Positions 58,385-64,000 of a stretch of DNA of 64,000 nucleotides are shown here, piece by piece. A program made the translations under genes and the position numbers. Under the pieces are notes generated by a model. That model was not told the DNA's origin. It saw only the letters and a list, made by a program, of their open reading frames with translations, and made no database searches. Where the stretch lies: the NCBI GenBank assembly GCA_963717075.1, contig CAVQVI010000007.1:558001-622000 (forward strand), in the 5' to 3' direction. Source of the stretch: JBGOTP01 sp963717075. Its GTDB lineage: Bacteria; Acidobacteriota; Vicinamibacteria; Vicinamibacterales; CAVVIG01. The first letter of the stretch is position 1, and every line of letters starts with the position of its first letter.

Positions 58385-59251
58385 TCAGTGGCGGAAGGGA
58401 GCGCGCATCAGCGCCCAGAACGACTTCGGATACCTTCGGTCCTGGAGTCCGAGCTGTTGCACCGTGCGCTCGCTGGGAAGGAACCAGGTGCCGAACAGGA
58501 GGTCCCAGACGATGACGGTGTTGCCGTAGTTGGCGTTGGATTCGCGTGGAACTCTCGAGTGGTGCCACCGATGCGTTTCCGCGCTGCCGACGATGTAGTT
58601 CAGGACGCCGTGGCGCAGCTCGATGTTGCAATGCTGAAAGAATCCGTTCGTCGCGTAGGCCACGTAGTAGAGCGCAAGAACGGTTGGATCCACCGCCATC
58701 AGCAGGAACGGCAAGCTGTCGAGGGTCATCTGCATGGCCTTTTCGAGCAGATGAAATCGCGCGGTGTTCAACCAGTACATCTGTTCCACCGAGTGATGCA
58801 CCGAATGCAGCCGCCACAACGTGTCGTTCTGGTGGGCGGCGCGATGAAGCCAGTAGCGCAGAAGATCCACGACCAGAATCATGAGCATTGCCTGGACCCA
58901 GAGAGGCCAGCCGTGCGGCCAGAGGGCCGAGATCGGCAGGTGCAACGCACGGGCAGGCGCAATGAGCGCATACGTGAACACGAAGCCCACGAGCGGCGGG
59001 AATGCGAGCTGCACGATCGTCATGAACTCGAGGTCGGTCCGGATTTCGCTGACAGTGGGCCGCCACTCTGAACGATGCGGGAACTTCAGCTCGAGCATCG
59101 TCACGATGGCTGCAGCGAGCAGCACTGGAACGTACGTACTGATGACGAGCGAGGCGCCCTGAGTCCTCAAGAGTGCGAAGAGCGCAAACGTCGTCGTCAT
59201 GACGGCTGGGTAGGGCAGGTACGGAAACAATCTGGCGGGTGGCCTCGCCAT
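58385..59251 (-). CDS. Sterol desaturase / fatty acid hydroxylase family protein
   Basis: A 288-residue membrane-bound di-iron enzyme with about four helices and the complete histidine set: HRAAH (136-140), HSVHH (149-153) and HRWHH (227-231). Such enzymes hydroxylate or desaturate lipids. It sits second in the four-gene operon, 7 bp after the small membrane-protein gene and 5 bp before GH3, so it may prepare a lipid acid for the GH3 enzyme. Confidence 0.88.
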   Translation of the reverse strand: MARPPARLFPYLPYPAVMTTTFALFALLRTQGASLVISTYVPVLLAAAIVTMLELKFPHRSEWRPTVSEIRTDLEFMTIVQLAFPPLVGFVFTYALIAPARALHLPISALWPHGWPLWVQAMLMILVVDLLRYWLHRAAHQNDTLWRLHSVHHSVEQMYWLNTARFHLLEKAMQMTLDSLPFLLMAVDPTVLALYYVAYATNGFFQHCNIELRHGVLNYIVGSAETHRWHHSRVPRESNANYGNTVIVWDLLFGTWFLPSERTVQQLGLQDRRYPKSFWALMRAPFRH

Positions 59252-59258
59252 GTCTGCG

Positions 59259-59726
59259 TTATCGGTCCGGGGTCATGTTCGCTCCATGGGTGTAGTGAAA
59301 GCGGCCGTACAACAGCAGATATGTCGCGAGCACGAGATGAAACACCGTTGGGATGGGACTCGCAAACCAGCGCACGTGACTGAGCGCCGTGAGACCCAGA
59401 ACGAGGCGAGCCAGCATGGCGGCGAAATACACGCCGCCCAACGCCAGCGCCAGAACGCCGACTTGACGCCGCGCCTTGACGTCACCGATGGTGAAGCGCC
59501 AGGCCGTCCAGCCGAGCGCGAGGAGAATCGCGAGTTGCGAGGCGAGCAGAACACCGTACGGAAGCGCGGCGCTATGCCACGACTCGAACGGCGGAAGCGC
59601 AGGACTGTGGACAACAAGCGCCATAGGTTGCGCCACGACGCGGAAGGCGAACAGGAGCAGAAGCAGCCACAACGCGGGCGCATATCGCCGCGATCGAATC
59701 GAGCGCGTCACCTTGGAGCGAGGCAC
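59259..59726 (-). CDS. Four-helix membrane protein of unknown function
   Basis: A 155-residue protein with four hydrophobic helices (YAPALWLLLLLFAFRVVAQP, LLASQLAILLALGWTAWRF, VGVLALALGGVYFAAMLARL, VFHLVLATYLLLYGRF). GTG start at 59726; first gene of the operon. No family recognised. By position it serves the lipid-modifying enzymes downstream. Confidence 0.65.
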   Translation of the reverse strand: MPRSKVTRSIRSRRYAPALWLLLLLFAFRVVAQPMALVVHSPALPPFESWHSAALPYGVLLASQLAILLALGWTAWRFTIGDVKARRQVGVLALALGGVYFAAMLARLVLGLTALSHVRWFASPIPTVFHLVLATYLLLYGRFHYTHGANMTPDR

Positions 59727-59841
59727 CTGAAGGGTGCCGACATGATATCTCTCAGGGGCGTCGATAGTGTTTGGTGCCCGTCATTCTTGGCCTTAGAATC
59801 GCGGACGAGGGAAGTCTCCAGGTTCTCGTCAGGAGGCGGAC

Positions 59842-60552
59842 ATGAGACCATTTCAAACTCTGATCGGGTTGTTGTTGGTGATTGGAACCGCCGTGGTCGC
59901 CGGACACGGCCTGAGTCGCACGTCCGCGCAAGCAGCTTCTGGAGCTGTTGGAGCGTCATCACAAGCATCCGCGGGAACACTTCCAAAAGATATCCATCCC
60001 GATACGGGCAACCGCTTCCCGGCCATCAAGCGGGAACAGTTGAACGAAGCCGGGAAGAAGATCTACGACGCGAGGCCAACGGCCGATGGCTTCGGACCGG
60101 GAGCAATACGGCTCTATAGCCCAGCCGTGGCCGATGCCATGACTAGCCTGAATGACTACCTTCGGCGCAAATCCGGTCTCGACCCCGGCTTAGTGGAGTT
60201 GGCGATCCTGGTCACGGCGCGAGAGATGGACTGTCAATTTGTGTGGACCGCGCACGAACCTGCCGCTCAGAAGGCGGGTTTAGCCCAGGCGACCATTGAC
60301 ACTGTGAAGTACCGCAGACCGCTGACGACGCTGGGAGAAAAGGAAGCGGTTATTGTCCAGCTAGGCCGTGATTCGATCGTGAAACACAAAGTGGGGTCGG
60401 ATACGTTCGCCCGCGCCTTGAAACTGTTTGGAAATCAGGGAGTCGTCGATATTGTTGCTCTGATGGGTGACTATGCGGCGACCACGATCTTATTGAATGC
60501 TGCCGATCAGCACGTGCGCCCGAAGGATAAGTCGCTGCTGCCGATACCATGA
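59842..60552 (+). CDS. Secreted carboxymuconolactone-decarboxylase-family protein
   Basis: A 236-residue protein with an N-terminal export signal (LIGLLLVIGTAVVAGHGLS) and a CMD/AhpD-like helical domain (GLVELAILVTAREMDCQFVW, TAHEPAAQKAGL). It has only one cysteine in the active-site region (DCQFVW), so it lacks the CxxC of AhpD peroxidases and is closer to the CMD branch. Strong Shine-Dalgarno AGGAGG at 59831-59836 sets the ATG at 59842. It precedes the PQQ dehydrogenase by 85 bp and may share its operon. Confidence 0.82.
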   Translation: MRPFQTLIGLLLVIGTAVVAGHGLSRTSAQAASGAVGASSQASAGTLPKDIHPDTGNRFPAIKREQLNEAGKKIYDARPTADGFGPGAIRLYSPAVADAMTSLNDYLRRKSGLDPGLVELAILVTAREMDCQFVWTAHEPAAQKAGLAQATIDTVKYRRPLTTLGEKEAVIVQLGRDSIVKHKVGSDTFARALKLFGNQGVVDIVALMGDYAATTILLNAADQHVRPKDKSLLPIP

Positions 60553-60637
60553 TCTACGCGCGGCTGGTCTAGCTTTGACGCCGGTCAGGATCGATCGGCG
60601 AGAAATGAATCGACAATCCCCGCCGAGGAGAATTGCC

Positions 60638-62402
60638 ATGAGGCTCGCAAAGTACCGGTTCTGCATATTAGTCACGTTGTTGAGTTGTGTCGGCATCAGC
60701 ACGTGGCTGGTCGCACCGACGCGGGCGCAGAGGGGAACATCGGGTGATTGGCCGTCGCATAACTTTGACCTTCGCAACGGTCGTTACTCGCCGCTCGATC
60801 AGATCAACACGTCAAATGCGAGTCAGCTGACGCAACGGTGGTCAGTTCAGGCAAGCGGCGGGGACGTGATCAGGCAAGTGACCCCGTTGGTCATTGATGG
60901 CGTGATGTACTACGACGCCGGCAGCAAACTGTTTGCCGTCGATGCGGCGACAGGAGCACACGCTCTGGACCCATCAGGTCGACCCGGCGTTTCCGGGCAG
61001 CGGCCGTGGCCCAACGTATGGCGACGGTCACATCTACGCATTCGGGGGACCATTCGGCGGTGGCAATGTTCTGTACGCCGTCGATGCCAAAACCGGCCAG
61101 CCGCTTCAATCGTTCGGCAGCAAGGGCCGGCTCCTGGTGGCGGATGAAGTCGTCAAGTTCAAGTACCCGAAGAAGGATGCCGCCGGCTACCGGTTGGTGG
61201 GCCCGCCGTCCTATCTCAATGGCACGCTGTATCTGGGATTGTCGCAATCTGAAAAGCATATTCCCGGCGGGTTGGTTGTGGCGATGGATGCCAAAACCGG
61301 AGCCGTCAAGTGGGCATTCAGCACGATTCCGCAGTCGCCGGCGGACGACGGGTGGGAGATTGCCAAAGACAGCTGGATCGGCGGCCAGCGAGTCGGCGGG
61401 GGCATCTGGACGCAGCCAGCGATCGACGCCGAGCTGGGACTGATCTACTTCAATGCGGGCAACCCGTCGCCGGACTACGAGGGGACCGCGCGACACGGGA
61501 TGAACCTGTTTACGAACTCGATCATCGCGCTGCGTCTCGATACGGGCAAACTGGCCTGGTACTACCAGACGATCCACCACGATCTCTGGGACTGGGACCT
61601 GGTGACGGGGCCGGTGCTGTTCGACGTCACCGCCGGGGGAAGGACCATCAAGGGCGTCGGCTCGGCCGGGAAGAACTGCTTCCTCTATCTCTTCAATCGC
61701 GAGAACGGCCAACCGATCAACCCGATCGTCGAGACCGCGGTGCGCACGACAACCGACGTCCCTGGCGAGCAGGTGTGGCCGACGCAGCCGTACCCGTACA
61801 CGGCGAAAGGCGTGCCGATGACGCCGTTCTGCGCGACGTTCCCGATTGCCCGCGATCCCGAGAAAGCCGCGCGCGCTCGTCCAATGTTCTATCCGTACTC
61901 GACCAAAGAATTCTTCATCGTTTCTCATGGCGGCTCGAGTTTCGGGTCGTTGTCTTTCAGTCCTCGAACAAATCTCCTGTACGTGACCGGCAAGAATGCC
62001 GCCCTGTCGTTTATCGTGAAGGTCGTGGGAGACACCTTGCGCGAAGGCCAGGGGGATGGCCACGCCGCCACGATTGCCAAGCGCGACCAGGAGTACGGCG
62101 TGCCTGCGACGGAAACCGTCACGGCGTACAACCCGGCCTCGGGCGAGCTCGTATGGCAGCACGAACATCCGTCGAATACCAACATCAGTAGCTCGGGGAA
62201 TCTCGTGACCGCCGGCAACGTGGTGTTTCAGGGAAGCGACACAGGTGAGTTCTGTGCGCTGAACGCCCAGGACGGCCGAGAGCTGTTCAAGACCAAGGTG
62301 CCCCGAGGCATTGCGTCGAGCCCCATTACTTACAGCGCCAAGGGCAAGCAGTACGTGGCGTTCATCGCAACGAACGCCGTGTACGCGTTCGCCGTGCCGT
62401 AG
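60638..62402 (+). CDS. PQQ-dependent quinoprotein dehydrogenase, one frameshift
   Basis: About 587 residues. The Shine-Dalgarno GAGGAG (60625-60630), seven bases upstream, selects ATG 60638 over one at 60605. A signal peptide (FCILVTLLSCVGISTW) is followed by WPSHNFDLRNGRYSPLDQIN, the usual first propeller blade. One extra base near 60970 moves the frame and the protein continues LWTHQVDPAFPGSGRGPTYG. Later blades include AWYYQTIHHDLWDWDLVTGP, typical of the eight-bladed alcohol/glucose-type enzymes. It oxidises an alcohol or sugar in the periplasm. No separate cytochrome domain is present, and no PQQ genes are in the window. Confidence 0.85.
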
Positions 62403-62816
62403 CACGTCGCGCTCGACACGCCCGGAAGGTTATTCCTTTCGGGCTGCTAAAGTCCCTGAAAAGGATTGGGATGTCCGACCGCTGATGGTTACGGGGAACG
62501 TCGAGCCAGCGGCCTGAGCCTACATCGATGGCTTCGATTTCTGCGCCAGCTGGCTTTGGGCCCGAGCGGTCGAGGACCCAAGACCGGCGAGCACAAACAT
62601 CACAAGGAGTCGCTTCATTTTTGAGTTCAGCTTTCCCCACGCCTACTGCTGCGCGGTGTTGTCGTTTGTCGCTGTTTCAACCGCAGGCCGCACACGTGTT
62701 GAACGCAGCCGTTCAGGATCTCGCCGCCGTGACGACGGCGTTGCTGTCGTGGACCGCACCAACCGCTTCCGCTCTTGCGCTGAAGGGTCACACCGTCTTC
62801 ATCGAGCTCGGCTCGA
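62403..62816. other. Intergenic region
   Basis: About 410 bases between convergent genes. It contains the small minus-strand reading frame described separately (62520-62618). The rest shows no supported gene, and no clear terminator was seen. Confidence 0.5.
62520..62618 (-). CDS. Possible small secreted peptide or gene remnant
   Basis: A 32-residue reading frame, MKRLLVMFVLAGLGSSTARA followed by QSQLAQKSKPSM, that is almost entirely a signal peptide with an AxA cleavage site. It may be the 5' stub of a lost secreted-protein gene rather than a working peptide. Nothing downstream on the same strand continues it. Confidence 0.3.
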   Translation of the reverse strand: MKRLLVMFVLAGLGSSTARAQSQLAQKSKPSM

Positions 62817-64000
62817 TCAGCAGAGCACGACGGAGAGGGCGAGACCAGCCTCGCTTGTTTCCTTGTACTTACTGTTCATCTCTTTCGCGGTTTGGGCCAG
62901 CGCCAGCACGGTCTCGTCAAAACTGACGCGGTGCCTGGACGCGATCTCGTTGCTGGCGATCGCGTAGGCGGTCCAGGCCTTGACCGCGCCGAAGGCGCAG
63001 CGCTCGATGCACGGAACCTGTACGTAACCAGCGACCGGGTCGCATGTCATGCCCAGGTGATGCTCCAGAGCCGATTCGGCCGCGTTCTCGACTACCAGCG
63101 ATGGTGCGTCGTACACGGTAGCGGTCAATGCTGCAGCCATCGACGACGCCACGCCGATCTCTGCCTGGCAGCCGCCCTCGGCCGCAGACAGCGTTGCATG
63201 GTGCTTGCAGAGGTAGCCGACCGCCGCAGCGGCGAGCATGCCGTCACGGACCTTCTGCCGATCGACCTTCCGGACCTCCAGGAGCCCATAGACCAAGGCC
63301 GGCATCACTCCGGCGGAACCGCCGGTTGGAGCCGTGATCACGAGGTGGCCGCGCCCGTTTTCTTCGGATGCCGCCAACGCAAATGCCGACAGCGTGCCGA
63401 TACCACGGTCCGATTGATACTTCTCGTCCATGGCGCGCTTGTAAACAGACGCTGCCTTGCTGTGCAGTTTGATCGGGCCGGGCAGCACGTCGTCCTCCGG
63501 CATCGAAAGTCCAGACCTGACCGTCGCGACCATCGCGTTGATGATTTTGTCGATGAAAGCATTGACCTCCTCTTCCGACCTGCCCGCGATCGACATCTCG
63601 TTGGCAAGCATGACCTTGGCGATCGTGGTCTTGTTGTTGTCGGCGTGGGCGCGCAGCTCTTTCATCGTCGCGAACGGGTACTTCGGCGGGTTCTTCTTCG
63701 GCGGCGTGTACCCGTTCCACTCGATGAATCCGCCGCCCACTGAGTAGTACTCCTGCTCGAGCAGCACATCGTTGCCGCCGAGGAGCTTGACGGTCATCGT
63801 GTTCGGGTGCTTGAAGTCGCCCTTCGTCGCGTCGTAGATGACGTCCTTGAGGCTCACATCGATTGACTTGTCGCCAAGCTTCACCGGGAACACCTGATCA
63901 GGCTTGTCTCGCAAGCCGTCCAGAAATTTCGGATCGACCGTTGCCGGTTCTTTGCCGACGAGCCCTGCGAGCGCGGCTCGTTCCGTGCCGTGTCCCTTGC
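62817..64000 (-). CDS. sdaA: L-serine dehydratase, iron-sulfur type, N-terminus beyond window
   Basis: Single-chain L-serine ammonia-lyase (serine to pyruvate plus ammonia). The 5' end lies outside the window; the visible frame enters at KGHGTERAALAGLVGKEPAT, the beta-domain motif. The alpha domain shows the cluster-binding cysteines in EGGCQAEIG and MTCDPVAGYVQVPCIERCAF, and VITAPTGGSAGVMPALVYGL. About 394 residues are visible, so most of the usual 450-460 are present. Frame intact throughout. Confidence 0.92.
   Translation of the reverse strand, partial: KGHGTERAALAGLVGKEPATVDPKFLDGLRDKPDQVFPVKLGDKSIDVSLKDVIYDATKGDFKHPNTMTVKLLGGNDVLLEQEYYSVGGGFIEWNGYTPPKKNPPKYPFATMKELRAHADNNKTTIAKVMLANEMSIAGRSEEEVNAFIDKIINAMVATVRSGLSMPEDDVLPGPIKLHSKAASVYKRAMDEKYQSDRGIGTLSAFALAASEENGRGHLVITAPTGGSAGVMPALVYGLLEVRKVDRQKVRDGMLAAAAVGYLCKHHATLSAAEGGCQAEIGVASSMAAALTATVYDAPSLVVENAAESALEHHLGMTCDPVAGYVQVPCIERCAFGAVKAWTAYAIASNEIASRHRVSFDETVLALAQTAKEMNSKYKETSEAGLALSVVLC

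Noticed and set aside
12655..60970. Programmed +1 frameshifting in many genes
   Set aside because: The sites share no slippery motif, occur in unrelated genes and match an insertion-biased error pattern; intergenic palindrome copies also show single-base indels.

Overview
The window is GC-rich bacterial DNA. It looks like Acidobacteriota, probably a Vicinamibacterales-type genome. That placement is inferred from an acidobacterial VWFA-related protein (29.6 kb), dispersed CCCGACCTGAAGGTCGGG palindromes, several outer-membrane barrels (so a diderm) and the overall gene content. No rRNA, CRISPR array or phage module was seen. There is one tRNA, tRNA-His(GTG), at 20.7 kb.

Layout. 1-6.1 kb (minus): a yejABEF-type peptide ABC importer, badly broken by frameshifts. 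6.1-9.35 kb: an ABC ATPase, a divergent diadenylate-cyclase-like protein and a 2OG-Fe dioxygenase, separated by clusters of palindromic repeats. 9.35-14.0 kb (plus): a glycosyltransferase with two large membrane proteins. 14.3-17.35 kb: a diguanylate cyclase, a small barrel, a bile-acid:Na+ symporter-like protein and a truncated gene. 17.34-20.71 kb: a small island bounded by 34-bp direct repeats, the right one touching the 3' end of tRNA-His; it carries higBA, an ISAzo13-like transposase and an RHH/GNAT toxin-antitoxin pair. 20.9-26.1 kb: a J-domain protein, an ExeA-like ATPase, a GNAT and a large HD-GYP/GAF/GGDEF protein. 26.1-30.6 kb: a sulfite-oxidase-like protein, LigD and a VWA protein. 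31.1-39.9 kb: a metal-efflux and envelope block (OprB-type porin, YVTN propeller, short CusB-like adaptor, CusA, metal-binding lipoprotein, cytochrome c, FixH/YtkA-like lipoprotein).

40.0-47.6 kb (minus) is the most interesting part: a lasso-peptide operon. In transcription order it has a B2 leader peptidase, an HPr-kinase-like kinase, a PqqD-type B1 recognition protein, an asparagine-synthase-like cyclase, a 58-residue precursor, a JmjC/cupin oxygenase, a PRMT-like methyltransferase and a nucleotidyltransferase. The precursor has a perfect YxxPxLxxxGxxxxxT leader motif. Its predicted 20-residue core closes from Ser1 to Asp9 and ends in Ser, the expected target of the kinase. No exporter is seen in the operon.

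47.9-48.3 kb: a small membrane protein that looks like a deletion derivative of the ExeA-like ATPase at 22 kb. 48.4-53.5 kb (minus): glutaminase, DcaP-like porin, amidohydrolase and a DUF3011-porin, again badly frameshifted. 53.8-55.2 kb: a barrel protein and an unknown secreted protein. 55.6-59.7 kb (minus): a tight operon of dipeptide epimerase, GH3-type acyl-amido synthetase, sterol-desaturase-type hydroxylase and a membrane protein. 59.8-62.4 kb: a secreted carboxymuconolactone-decarboxylase-family protein and a PQQ dehydrogenase. The window ends inside an L-serine dehydratase gene.

Sequence quality matters here. All 13 reading-frame breaks I could place outside the two bad segments are +1 insertions, which points to insertion-biased consensus errors. 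Genes with such breaks are annotated as single genes.
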